Of a DNA stretch of 64,000 nt, positions 7,839 to 16,146 are shown one piece after another (position 1 is the first letter of the stretch; each line of letters starts with the position of its first letter). Location of the stretch: the NCBI RefSeq assembly GCF_013407955.1, contig NZ_JACCBU010000001.1, positions 6,138,001-6,202,000 of the forward strand, written 5' to 3'. The translations under genes were made by a program, and so were the position numbers. The stretch comes from Microlunatus parietis (GTDB lineage Bacteria > Actinomycetota > Actinomycetes > Propionibacteriales > Propionibacteriaceae). Under the pieces are notes generated by a model. The model saw only the letters and a list, made by a program, of their open reading frames with translations, made no database searches and was not told the DNA's origin.

Positions 7839-9659
7839 TCGAAGCCGGGCGAGAGCTGGACCAGGGACGACCTGGTCCAGTTCACCGACCGATCCCTGCT
7901 GGCGCTGCGCCGGTGGGCGACGCCGGGACGGGCCCGGTTCGACCTGCCCGGTCCGAGGGTCGGCTCCGGTCCGGAGCGGGACGGGCTGGAGGCGTTCGCG
8001 CGGTCGTTCCTGGCCGTCGGCTTCCGGCTCTCGGCCGCCGAGATCGACTCCCATGATCATGCCGGCTGGTACGCCGCCGGGCTGGCGGCCGGGACCGACC
8101 CGGAGTCGCCCGAGTTCTGGCCGTCGCTGCGCGAACTGCCGCAGGCGCGGGTCGAGGCGGCGGCGATCGCGATCGCGCTGCACGAGAGCCGACGCTGGAT
8201 CTGGGACGCCCTGACGCCGGCAGTCAAGCAGCGCGTGATCGACTGGCTGTCCGGGTCGGTCGGGATCGCGTACCCGGACAACAACTGGCGCTGGTTCCAG
8301 AACGTGACCCAGGCGTTCCTGCGCTCGGTCGGCGGCCCGTACGACCAGGCCGAGCTGGACGAGAACCTGACGTTCCTGGACGACTGCTACCTCGGCGACG
8401 GCTGGTACAGCGACGGTCGGCCGGATCGCCGCACCGGCAACGTCGACTGGTACGTCGGCTGGGTGATGCACCTGTTCTCGCTGTGGTACTGCCGGATGTC
8501 CGAGGGCGAGCCCGGGATCGCGGAGTTGCAGGCCCGGTACGCCGAGCGGCTGCGGCCCTACCTGACCGACGCGGCCGACCTGTTCGGCGCCGACGGAGCA
8601 CCGCTGCACCAGGGCCGGTCGCTGGTCTACCGGCACGCGGTGGTCGGCGCGCTCTGGACCGGCGCCGTCTTCGACGCCAACCCGCTGCCGCTCGGCCGGC
8701 TGCGCCGGACCGCCCTCGGCGCGATCCGCTTCTTCGCCGAGCGCGGCGCGTTCGACGAGGACGGCCTGCTCAGCCTCGGCTGGCTGGGCCGGTTCGAGCC
8801 CATGCGGCAGCCCTATTCGGGCCCCGGCTCGCCGTACTGGGCCAGTCTGGGACTGGCCGGCCTGGTGCTGCCGGAGAGCCACCCGGTCTGGGCCGAGCCC
8901 GAGCAGCCCACCCCGATCGAGACCGGGGACGTGGTCCGGCCGATCCGCCCGATCGGCTGGCTGGTCTCCGGCACCGCCGACGACGGGATTGTCCGGGTGA
9001 TCAACCACGGTGTCGATCACAGCACCGCCACGCCGGCGCCGGAGAACCCGTACTACAACCGCTACGGCTATTCCAGCGTCACCGGCCCGGTCCCGGCACC
9101 CGCCGGCACGGCCGACGGGGCCGTGGATCAGCAGGTCGCCCTGATCGATCCGGACGGCCGCTGGTCGCAGCGCCCCATGATCGAGCGGGTCGCCGTCGAT
9201 GATCATCGGGCCAGCAGCCGGCAGCGCGCCCGGTTTGCCAGAACCGAACCGGAGCAGGGATTCGACGACGGTCCCGAGCTGACCTGCGTCTCCCTCGTCC
9301 GTGGCTCGGTCGAGGTCCGCGCCGTACGTTTCGATGATCATGATCAGGCGTCGGCCGCCCTGGTCATCTCCGGCTACGCCGTGCCCCGGAAGCCCGCCGA
9401 GGGCGCCCGGACCGGCCTGCACAGCGCCGTCACCGCCCTGACCGAAGGCGGCTCGTCCGGCAGCTCCGTGCACCCGGTGGCGAACGCGTTCGGCGCCGAC
9501 CTCGAGGTCCCCTGGTGCCGTTTCGAGCATCCGGAACCCGGCCGCTGGTACGTCATCGCCCTCTGCCTCGGCGAACGCGAACCCGCCTGGCCCACCCTCG
9601 CCGACACCCCCTCCGGCCCCGTGATCACCTGGCCCGACGGCACTACCGACCCCCTCTAG
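7839..9659 (+). CDS. DUF2264 domain-containing protein
   Basis: About 606 residues with no signal peptide. The N-terminal half (~residues 10-360) carries the DUF2264 hallmarks: TRDDLVQFTDRSLLAL, a helical repeat architecture, and PDNNWRWFQNVTQAFLRSVGG followed by GDGWYSDGRPDRRTGNVDWYVGW. Families with this look adopt alpha-helical toroid folds seen in polysaccharide lyases and glycosidases. The C-terminal ~250 residues are beta-rich and acidic, consistent with an accessory sandwich. The frame runs open upstream into the binding-protein gene, so the start is a judgement. GTG 7839 has AGGA four bases before it; CTG 7809 is less likely. Being last in the ABC operon and cytoplasmic, it may process the imported saccharide. 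The catalytic activity is inferred, not shown. Confidence 0.82.
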   Translation, partial: SKPGESWTRDDLVQFTDRSLLALRRWATPGRARFDLPGPRVGSGPERDGLEAFARSFLAVGFRLSAAEIDSHDHAGWYAAGLAAGTDPESPEFWPSLRELPQARVEAAAIAIALHESRRWIWDALTPAVKQRVIDWLSGSVGIAYPDNNWRWFQNVTQAFLRSVGGPYDQAELDENLTFLDDCYLGDGWYSDGRPDRRTGNVDWYVGWVMHLFSLWYCRMSEGEPGIAELQARYAERLRPYLTDAADLFGADGAPLHQGRSLVYRHAVVGALWTGAVFDANPLPLGRLRRTALGAIRFFAERGAFDEDGLLSLGWLGRFEPMRQPYSGPGSPYWASLGLAGLVLPESHPVWAEPEQPTPIETGDVVRPIRPIGWLVSGTADDGIVRVINHGVDHSTATPAPENPYYNRYGYSSVTGPVPAPAGTADGAVDQQVALIDPDGRWSQRPMIERVAVDDHRASSRQRARFARTEPEQGFDDGPELTCVSLVRGSVEVRAVRFDDHDQASAALVISGYAVPRKPAEGARTGLHSAVTALTEGGSSGSSVHPVANAFGADLEVPWCRFEHPEPGRWYVIALCLGEREPAWPTLADTPSGPVITWPDGTTDPL

Positions 9660-9698
9660 CATTCCGGCGACCGGGCACAAAGCAGGCGTGGCTCCTGT

Positions 9699-9716
9699 CC
9701 TGAGCCTGTCGAAGCG
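9699..9716. repeat. dispersed intergenic repeat, copy 4
   Basis: CCTGAGCCTGTCGAAGCG lies in the convergent gap between the DUF2264 gene and the minus-strand lipoprotein gene. The shared core CCTGAGCCTGTCGAAG is identical to the copy at 543-562. The rest of 9660-9933 shows no gene or clear terminator. Confidence 0.55.
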
Positions 9717-9933
9717 CCAAGCCCGAACCCTCAGCCTCAGCCCAAAACCAGCGCGCTGGCCAGAGTTCGCCGAGCGGACGATTTGACCTCGATTTCGGCG
9801 GGTTCGGCCGATCAAGTAGTCCGCTCAGTGATGTCAAGGCTGGTCAGACCTCGTCCGCGCCTGAGGCACCCATGTCGCTGCAGTTGTGCCGAATCTGCAA
9901 ATAGGGTGGAGGAGTGGTTCCGCATCCGCCGGC

Positions 9934-10377
9934 TCAACCGTTCTTGGCGGCAACCTCGACAAAGGCGCGGCCGGCGCATCCCTTCCAGTGCTCCGGAGGA
10001 TCGCTGATGTCCTCATGGACTCCGCCGCCTGCCTTCAGCACCGACCCGAGCGCGAAGACGCCGTAACCGGGCATCTCCACCGCGGTCCCGTCGGCGACCA
10101 GTCTGGACCCCGGAGGTGCGACCAGGACGTAGCGCTCGGTTCCGACGGTCACACAACCGGCGGCGTCGACGCCCAACGGCCCGCCTACAAGTGCCTCCTG
10201 AGTGGGGCCCGACCGCGGGAGCGCGACGATCAGCTTGGTCGCGCGCATGCCTCCGGGCGTCGCCTGCGAAGGTATAGGTGTCGAAGGACCCGGTGTAGAC
10301 GCGGTCCGCGGGTCGCTCGTACACGCGGTCGCGAGCAGCATCAGGAGAATCGCCAGCCGCCCACCTACTGCGCTCAT
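9934..10377 (-). CDS. small secreted lipoprotein, unknown function
   Basis: 147 residues starting at the ATG whose A is base 10377. The upstream protease stop and this start share a base (TGATG), so the two are translationally coupled. The N-terminus has a short basic stretch, a hydrophobic helix and a lipobox LLATAC, followed by a Ser/Thr/Pro-rich linker (~residues 20-45). The remaining domain (~50-145) is beta-rich with two cysteines (DAAGCVTVG, WKGCAG) and does not match a family I recognise. It is probably surface-anchored and works with the secreted protease encoded just upstream, as a partner, inhibitor or adaptor; that is inference from the coupling. Base composition is lower in GC than the flanking ABC genes. 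Confidence 0.7.
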   Translation of the reverse strand: MSAVGGRLAILLMLLATACTSDPRTASTPGPSTPIPSQATPGGMRATKLIVALPRSGPTQEALVGGPLGVDAAGCVTVGTERYVLVAPPGSRLVADGTAVEMPGYGVFALGSVLKAGGGVHEDISDPPEHWKGCAGRAFVEVAAKNG

Positions 10378-11654
10378 CAACCGACCTTGACCGTTACGCC
10401 GAGGATGGATGATAGCGAGGATATCCACGTGAAGTAGCTGTGACCTGTAACGCTATTTCCGGCAGCATGGATTCCCCTGGCGGCACTGTTTGTAAACCAG
10501 GGTACTCCACTGTCGCCCGGGGCAGAAACGTACTGCGATGTTCTTACGATACCCTCGTAGCGTTGGTCCTCGTCATAGTAGTGCGTAGACGTCATGTCGA
10601 CCGTGCCACATCGGGTAACTCTGCTGCCTCGGCCATAATGGCAAACAGTCGCGTTCATTGCAGGGTTGCCCCACGACGTGACTGTTCGAAGAACCGCATC
10701 TCCTTGACTATTGACGCCGGTCTTGAAGCTGGCGGCTGCAGTATTTCCATTGATCGTATGGTGCCACTGCAAGTCTCTCATCTCCTCCGGTGCTGTTGCG
10801 GAGTTGTAGGCGATGTATCCGGACAAATCGTAGTATTTCATCCAGTTGTAGCAGTGACGCGCCGACGCCAGGCCATCCCGCGTGCCGCCTCGGACTCCGA
10901 ACCCTGCCGTGCATCCGCCGATGGTTACGTCAGTTGGATCAAGATCACTGCCGCCGTGAACCGCTATCTCGGGTTCGATGTTGATCTCGGTTGCACGTAG
11001 CGTGACGGGGACCGGAAGCAAGCCATCTGGGCTCTGGTTGGCCACAGAATTCAGAAGCGTGTTCACTTCGTCAGTGGTCAGCTCAGTCGTGCCCGGGTTG
11101 AGTTCGTATTCGATCACGATCTCCATGGGCAGTCCTCTGACACCGCCGGTACTTTCCACAACTCGGTCGACCTTTTCGAGTTCGTCAGCGACGAGGGACA
11201 CAGTCCTGGTCAACTCCTCGGTAGCGGCCGGAGCTCCGAATTTGATCACAGTATCGAACGGAAGTCCTTTGAGATCATCAATGAGTTCACTCGTTGGCTC
11301 GTGGGTTGTTGAAATCCATGGTGTCCGGTCATCGTCGAAGCCATAAAGCGAGATCATTGCCGGATGTGCCAACGAAATCTGCGTGGCCAGGTCCTCGAAT
11401 AGAACTTGGTCAGCAAGGTCGACGCCAGCTCGATCGACCGGGATCCCGGTGAGATCGGCATGTGCCTGGGAGTCCGGGCCGGGAGGCGCGGCGGCACGCC
11501 TGCCAACACCATCCACAACCATCTCTTGCCACTGGGCTGCACGAACCTTCGGCGCGGGGACGTCGGCCTGGGCCATTAAAGGAGCGCCGCTGATAAGACA
11601 GAGCGTCATCACAACTAGAGTTGCCAGATAGAATCGACGACGGTGATGTGACAC
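10377..11654 (-). CDS. secreted trypsin-like (S1 family) serine protease
   Basis: About 425 residues. A signal peptide (SHHRRRFYLATLVVMTLCLISG...AQA) and a ~220-residue pro-region precede a chymotrypsin-fold domain. The domain has catalytic His in SARHCYNW, Asp expected in the stretch after DLSGY, and Ser in the GDSGVPWF motif. Cysteines in GGCTAGFG and ARHC can form the conserved His-loop disulphide. This resembles alpha-lytic/streptogrisin-type actinobacterial proteases with a folding pro-domain. The GTG at 11654 is preferred because GGGGGTGGGG lies just before it; an in-frame GTG at 11687 would add 11 residues. It forms a two-gene operon with the downstream lipoprotein. Codon use is less GC-rich than its neighbours, suggesting acquisition. 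The exact Asp residue could not be fixed by eye. Confidence 0.85.
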   Translation of the reverse strand: MSHHRRRFYLATLVVMTLCLISGAPLMAQADVPAPKVRAAQWQEMVVDGVGRRAAAPPGPDSQAHADLTGIPVDRAGVDLADQVLFEDLATQISLAHPAMISLYGFDDDRTPWISTTHEPTSELIDDLKGLPFDTVIKFGAPAATEELTRTVSLVADELEKVDRVVESTGGVRGLPMEIVIEYELNPGTTELTTDEVNTLLNSVANQSPDGLLPVPVTLRATEINIEPEIAVHGGSDLDPTDVTIGGCTAGFGVRGGTRDGLASARHCYNWMKYYDLSGYIAYNSATAPEEMRDLQWHHTINGNTAAASFKTGVNSQGDAVLRTVTSWGNPAMNATVCHYGRGSRVTRCGTVDMTSTHYYDEDQRYEGIVRTSQYVSAPGDSGVPWFTNSAARGIHAAGNSVTGHSYFTWISSLSSILGVTVKVG

Positions 11655-11711
11655 CGAACCCCACCCCCATTGGTTGATCGTTACCACAAACTATGCTTGG
11701 CGGCGGCCCCC

Positions 11712-11772
11712 GGATGACGCGCGACGCATTGTTCATCAATGAGTTGCGCAAAGGATGACGCTCGTTCATCAA
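11712..11772. promoter_or_regulatory. repeated elements in divergent promoter region
   Basis: The gap between the protease gene (minus) and nhaA (plus) holds GGATGACGC at 11712-11720 and again at 11753-11761, and GTTCATCAA at 11731-11739 and again at 11764-11772. The GTTCATCAA copies are 33 bases apart, about three helical turns. Paired direct repeats between divergent genes suggest a binding region for a regulator. Which gene it serves is unknown. Confidence 0.4.
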
Positions 11773-11823
11773 AACGCGCAGCCCGGACGTTGCGCCTGAT
11801 GGCCCTTAATCTACGCTCACTCC

Positions 11824-13785
11824 GTGAGCAGTCCAGCGGCCGACGGTGAGCAGGTCACCCCGCGGGTGACGTCGGATACGGCCCCCAGCGTGCCGATCCA
11901 GGGCCCGCTCGATCAGGGCCCGCCGGACCCGGCGCTGATCCGCCTGGAACGCGGCCTGTTCCGGTTCTCCTACAACGAGCCGCGCAGCGCGGCCCTGCTG
12001 CTGGCCGCGACCCTGATCGCGCTGATCTGGGCGAACCTGCCGGGCGGCACGTACCAGGATTTCTGGCACACGGAGCTGGGTGTCGCGCTCGGCCCGTACG
12101 AGCTCTCGCTGGACCTGAAGCACTGGGTCAACGACGGCCTGATGGCGTTCTTCTTCTTCGCGGTCGGGCTGGAGGTGAAACGGGAGCTGGCGATCGGCGA
12201 ACTGAACGACCGGTCCCGGGCAGTGGTGCCGATTTTCGCCGCGCTGGCCGGGCTCGCCCTGCCCGCGGTGATCTTCCTGGCTCTGAACGCGTCCGGGCCG
12301 GGCGCCGGCGCCTGGGGTGTGGTGGTCTCGACCGACACGGCGTTCGTGCTCGGCGTGCTGGCGCTGGTCGGGCCGCGACGGGCGGCGCGGCTGCGGCTGT
12401 TCATCATGGCGCTCGCGATCGCCGACGACATCGGCGCGTTGTTGATCATCGCGTTCTTCTACACCGAGTCGATCAACCTGCCGGCGCTCGGCGTCACAGT
12501 GCTCGGGTTCGGCCTGATCCTCGTCCTGCGCCGGCTCCGGGTGTCCCGCGGCGCCGGCTACTTCGTCGTCGGAATCGGCACCTGGGTGGCGATGTACCTG
12601 TCCGGGGTCCATCCGACCCTGGCCGGCGTCGTGATCGCCCTCCTGCTGCCGGTCTTCCCGCCGAAGCGGCAGGCGGTGGAGCGCGCCGCGCAGCTGGCCC
12701 GGGCGTTCCGGCAGTCGCCGAACGCCAAGTACTCGAGGGCCGCGCGGGTCGGGCTGACCACGGCCGTGTCAGTGAACGAGCGGCTGCAGATCGCCTTCCA
12801 CCCGGTCAACGCCCTGGTGATCGTGCCGCTGTTCGCGCTGGCCAACGCCGGCGTTGTGCTGCACCTGGACACTCTCGCCGCTGCGTTCGGGTCGATGCTG
12901 ACCTGGGGCATCGTCGCCGGCCTGGTGGTCGGCAAGCTGGTCGGCATCGCCGGCGCGGCGGCCGCGGTGACCCGGGCCAGACCGGGCTCGCTGCCGCCCG
13001 GGCTGACGCTGCCGCAGATCGTCGGCGGCGCGGCCCTGTCCGGGATCGGCTTCACCATCTCGCTGTTCATCGTCGACCTGGCGCTGACCGATCCGGTGCT
13101 GCAGGACCAGGCCCGGGTCGGCGTGTTCACGGCGTCGCTGATCGCGGCAGTGCTCGGCGCGGTGATCTTCTTCGCGATCCGCGGCCAGACCCGCGATCTC
13201 GGCCCGCCGCTGGAGTTGCTCCGGCCGGTCGATCCGGAGCGTGATCACATCCGCGGCCGCCCCGACGCCCCGTACACCTTGATCGAGTACGGCGACTTCG
13301 AGTGCCCGTTCTGCTCCAAGGCGACCGGGTCGATCCGGGAGGTGCGGGAGTTCTTCGGCGACGATCTCCGGTACGTGTTCCGTCACCTGCCGCTGGAACG
13401 GCAGCATCCGCAGGCGTTCCAGGCGGCGCTGGCCAGCGAGGCCGCCGCCGAGCAGGGCAAGTTCTGGGAGATGCACGACCTGCTGTTCGCGCACAGCGAC
13501 GCGCTGGAGCCGGAACAGCTGCGTTCGTACGCCGAGCAACTCGGCCTCGATCTGGAGGCCTACGACGAGGCGCTCCGGACCCGGGCCCACGCCGGCCGGG
13601 TGAACGACGACCTGGTCGACGCCGAGACCTCGGAACTGGCCGGGACGCCGGCGTTCTACATCGGCGAGGAGCGACTGATCGGGCCCTACGACGCGCAGCG
13701 CCTGATCTGGGAGCTGTCCGAGTCGGCCCCGCCGCCACTCGGCGCCACGGAGGCTCGGGAGGATCAGGCCAGCTCGGAGTCGTAG
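11824..13785 (+). CDS. nhaA: Na+/H+ antiporter NhaA fused to a DsbA-like thioredoxin domain
   Basis: A 653-residue fusion. Residues ~40-450 are a NhaA antiporter with about 11-12 membrane helices. The diagnostic ALAIADDIGALLIIAFFY segment carries the paired aspartates that bind Na+/Li+ and protons, and FFFAVGLEVKREL and GGAALSGIGFTISLFIVDLAL are also typical. Residues ~475-640 are a DsbA/thioredoxin-like domain with a CPFC active site at 494-497 and the cis-proline neighbourhood GTPAFYIG. Such NhaA-thioredoxin fusions are known in actinobacteria; the redox partner is not established. NhaA exports Na+ in exchange for protons and matters at alkaline pH. The GTG start at 11824 leaves a 35-residue acidic cytoplasmic leader. 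It is monocistronic by position and convergent with the cupin gene, whose stop lies within its 3' end. Confidence 0.93.
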   Translation: MSSPAADGEQVTPRVTSDTAPSVPIQGPLDQGPPDPALIRLERGLFRFSYNEPRSAALLLAATLIALIWANLPGGTYQDFWHTELGVALGPYELSLDLKHWVNDGLMAFFFFAVGLEVKRELAIGELNDRSRAVVPIFAALAGLALPAVIFLALNASGPGAGAWGVVVSTDTAFVLGVLALVGPRRAARLRLFIMALAIADDIGALLIIAFFYTESINLPALGVTVLGFGLILVLRRLRVSRGAGYFVVGIGTWVAMYLSGVHPTLAGVVIALLLPVFPPKRQAVERAAQLARAFRQSPNAKYSRAARVGLTTAVSVNERLQIAFHPVNALVIVPLFALANAGVVLHLDTLAAAFGSMLTWGIVAGLVVGKLVGIAGAAAAVTRARPGSLPPGLTLPQIVGGAALSGIGFTISLFIVDLALTDPVLQDQARVGVFTASLIAAVLGAVIFFAIRGQTRDLGPPLELLRPVDPERDHIRGRPDAPYTLIEYGDFECPFCSKATGSIREVREFFGDDLRYVFRHLPLERQHPQAFQAALASEAAAEQGKFWEMHDLLFAHSDALEPEQLRSYAEQLGLDLEAYDEALRTRAHAGRVNDDLVDAETSELAGTPAFYIGEERLIGPYDAQRLIWELSESAPPPLGATEAREDQASSES

Positions 13786-14180
13786 GCCGCGAAGATCTCG
13801 GCGGTGCTGCGCCCCTGCTGGCGCTCCCGATCATGCAGCACGGCGATCAGCTCCCTGATCTTCGGCGTAGTGATCAACAGGTAGCGCGCGACGACCGGTG
13901 CGGCGTTCCAGTAGGTGTGTACGACGCCCGCCCTGGCCAGTGCGGCCCCGCCCGCCGGAACCTCGAATTCCCTTCCGTCGAAGGAGAATCCGAGGCTTCC
14001 TGCGAGCACGTACCAGGCCTCGTCGTCGCCCCGGTGGACGTGCAGCGGAGCGACCGGCTCCGGCTTCCCGGACGTCGAGGGTGGCTGCTCCCATTCGGCG
14101 ATCACGAAGTCGCTGCCGGCGAGATCGGCCGCGAGGAGGCTGGTGCGGATCAACTCTGATTCGACGGAATCGGTGGACAT
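13764..14180 (-). CDS. cupin-domain protein
   Basis: 138 residues from the ATG at 14180. It is a single cupin_2 barrel: motif 1 is HVHRGDDEAWYVLAGSLGF, with the metal-binding His-His-Glu set, and motif 2 is GVVHTYWN with the final histidine. Acting alone such cupins are small-molecule-binding proteins or dioxygenase-like enzymes; the ligand here is unknown. The in-frame extension upstream to 14366 lacks family similarity and is discarded. A 19-base perfect inverted repeat lies directly before the start codon and should decide its expression. It converges on the NhaA fusion gene with a 22-base overlap of 3' ends. Confidence 0.85.
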   Translation of the reverse strand: MSTDSVESELIRTSLLAADLAGSDFVIAEWEQPPSTSGKPEPVAPLHVHRGDDEAWYVLAGSLGFSFDGREFEVPAGGAALARAGVVHTYWNAAPVVARYLLITTPKIRELIAVLHDRERQQGRSTAEIFAAYDSELA

Positions 14181-14181
14181 G

Positions 14182-14200
14182 ATCGTGAATATTTCACGAT
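14182..14200. promoter_or_regulatory. perfect inverted repeat at the cupin start
   Basis: ATCGTGAATATTTCACGAT is an 8-base perfect inverted repeat (ATCGTGAA / TTCACGAT) around a 3-base centre. It ends one base before the cupin ATG on the minus strand, where the ribosome-binding site should be. Bound repressor would block transcript elongation or initiation; as RNA it could hide the translation start. The mRNA shows no good Shine-Dalgarno sequence outside it. Confidence 0.6.
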
Positions 14201-14212
14201 TCCGACAAAGAC

Positions 14213-14635
14213 TCAAGCGGTACGGCGCTGTCGCCAGGTCCGGACCAGGTAGGTGAGCGCGGCCGCGCAGCCCGGCACCGGCAGCAGCATCAGGACCAGC
14301 AACGGGCCGGTCACGCCAGAGGCCAGCACCAGGCCGCTCAGCCCGGCGGTGATCATGAACCACCACAGCCCGAGCCCGGTCCGGTACGCGGCGTAGACGA
14401 GCGCTGCCAGCGCTGCGGCGAGGAAGCCGGCCAGCAGCAAGGCCCGCGGCCCGAGACAGCCCAGGCCGTCCGTCGAGCAGGCGCCGGCGTCCAGCAGGCT
14501 CAGCCCGTATCCGATGCCGAAGATCAACAACGCCACGCCGGTGCTCAGATAGGCCCGCACCAGGTGCCGGGCGAAGGGATGACTCGAGGTCGCGGAGTGA
14601 GCGGTGGTCAGCGAACCGATCGATGCTTCAGCCAT
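14213..14635 (-). CDS. small four-helix membrane protein, unknown function
   Basis: 140 residues from the second in-frame ATG (14635; the first, 14644, would add MNS). Hydrophobic segments at roughly residues 30-50, 65-88, 92-108 and 112-132 predict four membrane helices, with a short basic C-terminus WRQRRTA facing the cytoplasm. Two cysteines in DAGACSTDGLGCLG sit in the loop after the first helix and could form an exported disulphide. I do not recognise a family. It is separated from the cupin by only ~30 bases carrying the inverted repeat, so the two could share a transcript from upstream of 14635. Confidence 0.7.
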   Translation of the reverse strand: MAEASIGSLTTAHSATSSHPFARHLVRAYLSTGVALLIFGIGYGLSLLDAGACSTDGLGCLGPRALLLAGFLAAALAALVYAAYRTGLGLWWFMITAGLSGLVLASGVTGPLLVLMLLPVPGCAAALTYLVRTWRQRRTA

Positions 14636-14741
14636 GCTGTTCATCCTTGTTCGGCTGGGGGTGCCACACGTCTGGCCGAGGTGCGGATCCGCCCGGGCCC
14701 GGGTCCGACTCCGGGCCCAGGGCGGTTCGGCAGGGTCGGAC

Positions 14742-16115
14742 TCAGGACGTGACCACCCGCTCCAGATCCTCGCGGTTGTCGGCCATGATCTCTTCGAGCC
14801 GCGGCCGGATCCCGGTCAGCGCCTCGGCGGCCGGCACGTTGTCGCCGTACACCCGGGCCATCGCGCCGCTGATCTGGTCGGTGGCGGCCTGGAACCAGGT
14901 GATCCGGTCGGCGGTCTTGGCGTTCGGCAGTTGATCAAGGGCGACCCCGAAGTTCGGGTCCTCCTTGACCAGGTCCTTGACGATGCTGGTGTCGTGGGCC
15001 GCCTTCGTGATCGGCACGTAGCCGGTGCTGGCGTGCCAGTAGGCCGCGATCTCGGGCTTGGCCAGGAACTTGAACAGTTCGGCCGCCGCGTCCTGCCGGT
15101 CCTTGGACTCGGCCTTGATGATCGACAACCCGGACCCGCCGGTCGGCACCTGGGTCCGCTCGGACTTCTTGCCCAGCATGAACGCGACGCCGATGTCGAA
15201 CTTGGCGGCCTGCATGGCGCCACGCAGGGAGGCGGTGGAGCCGTGGCAGGCGGCGACCAGTCCGGTGGTGTAGTCGGTCATCGCGGCCTTCGCCATGTAG
15301 CCGAGCTTCTGCTCGTGGATGAAGGACCGCTGCCATTCCAGCCACTCGACCGCCGGTGCCTCGTCGACCGTGATCTCGTAGTCCTTGGAGAACGATCCGC
15401 CGAAGGCCCAGACGCCGGCCTGGCCGAACCAGTTGTCCGTGGCGCCGAACGCCATGGTCTGCAACGGCTTGCCGCTGACGGTGATCTTGGCCAGCTCAGG
15501 CCCGTACTCGGCGAGGTCGTCCCAGGTCTTCGGGCCCTCCTCGGGCAGCCCGGCCCTGGCGAAGAGCTCCCGATTGAAGTAGAACAAGGGATTCGACCGG
15601 GCGAACGGCACGACATAGGTCTTGCCGCCGGCGATTCCCTCACCGACGTAGGCGTCCAGATAGGCATCGAGCGACCAGTCGCTGGTGAAGTACGGGTCGA
15701 GCTCGGCGAACACGCCGGAGAAGTAGAACTGCAGCCACTGCAGCTCCGGGAACGCCACCACGTCGGGCACCTGCCGGGCCTGCAGGGCGGCGGTCAGCTT
15801 CTGGTTCAGGACCTGGTAGCTCTCCTGCGACTCCGTCACGGCCACGATGTCGGTCTGCGACTCGTTGAACTGACGGAACATCTCGGTGATCGCGTCCTGC
15901 GGACCGGCCGTCCAGGGCGACCAGAACAGCACCGGGGTACGGCCCTGATACTGCTGCGGGATCTGCAGATCCGCCTGCTTGTAGGCGTTGTTGACCGCGC
16001 CCTCGGTGCTCGCTCCGGGCGCTCCGCAAGCCGACAGCGCCGCTGCGGCGCCGGTCAGACCCATGACGGACAGCATCGACCGGCGGGAGAGGGTGGACGT
16101 GGTGAACCTGGTCAT
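14742..16115 (-). CDS. sugar ABC transporter substrate-binding lipoprotein
   Basis: 457 residues from ATG 16115, with GGAG six to nine bases upstream. The N-terminus STLSRRSMLSVMG looks like a twin-arginine signal and leads to a lipobox ALSAC. The mature protein has the bacterial solute-binding family 1 signature, with FWSPWTAGPQDAITEMFRQFNESQ near the start, VVAFPELQWLQFYFSG in the ligand cleft region and IKAESKDRQDAAAELFKFLAKPE in the C-lobe. It is related to UgpB/MalE-type receptors for disaccharides or glycerol phosphodiesters. It is the last gene of a minus-strand operon after two permeases, 31 bases downstream of the nearer one. It is clearly a different subfamily from the two LplA-like receptors at 4.5-7.8 kb. 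Confidence 0.9.
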   Translation of the reverse strand: MTRFTTSTLSRRSMLSVMGLTGAAAALSACGAPGASTEGAVNNAYKQADLQIPQQYQGRTPVLFWSPWTAGPQDAITEMFRQFNESQTDIVAVTESQESYQVLNQKLTAALQARQVPDVVAFPELQWLQFYFSGVFAELDPYFTSDWSLDAYLDAYVGEGIAGGKTYVVPFARSNPLFYFNRELFARAGLPEEGPKTWDDLAEYGPELAKITVSGKPLQTMAFGATDNWFGQAGVWAFGGSFSKDYEITVDEAPAVEWLEWQRSFIHEQKLGYMAKAAMTDYTTGLVAACHGSTASLRGAMQAAKFDIGVAFMLGKKSERTQVPTGGSGLSIIKAESKDRQDAAAELFKFLAKPEIAAYWHASTGYVPITKAAHDTSIVKDLVKEDPNFGVALDQLPNAKTADRITWFQAATDQISGAMARVYGDNVPAAEALTGIRPRLEEIMADNREDLERVVTS

Positions 16116-16146
16116 GATCGACTCCGGATTTCTCGTGGTGGGTACG

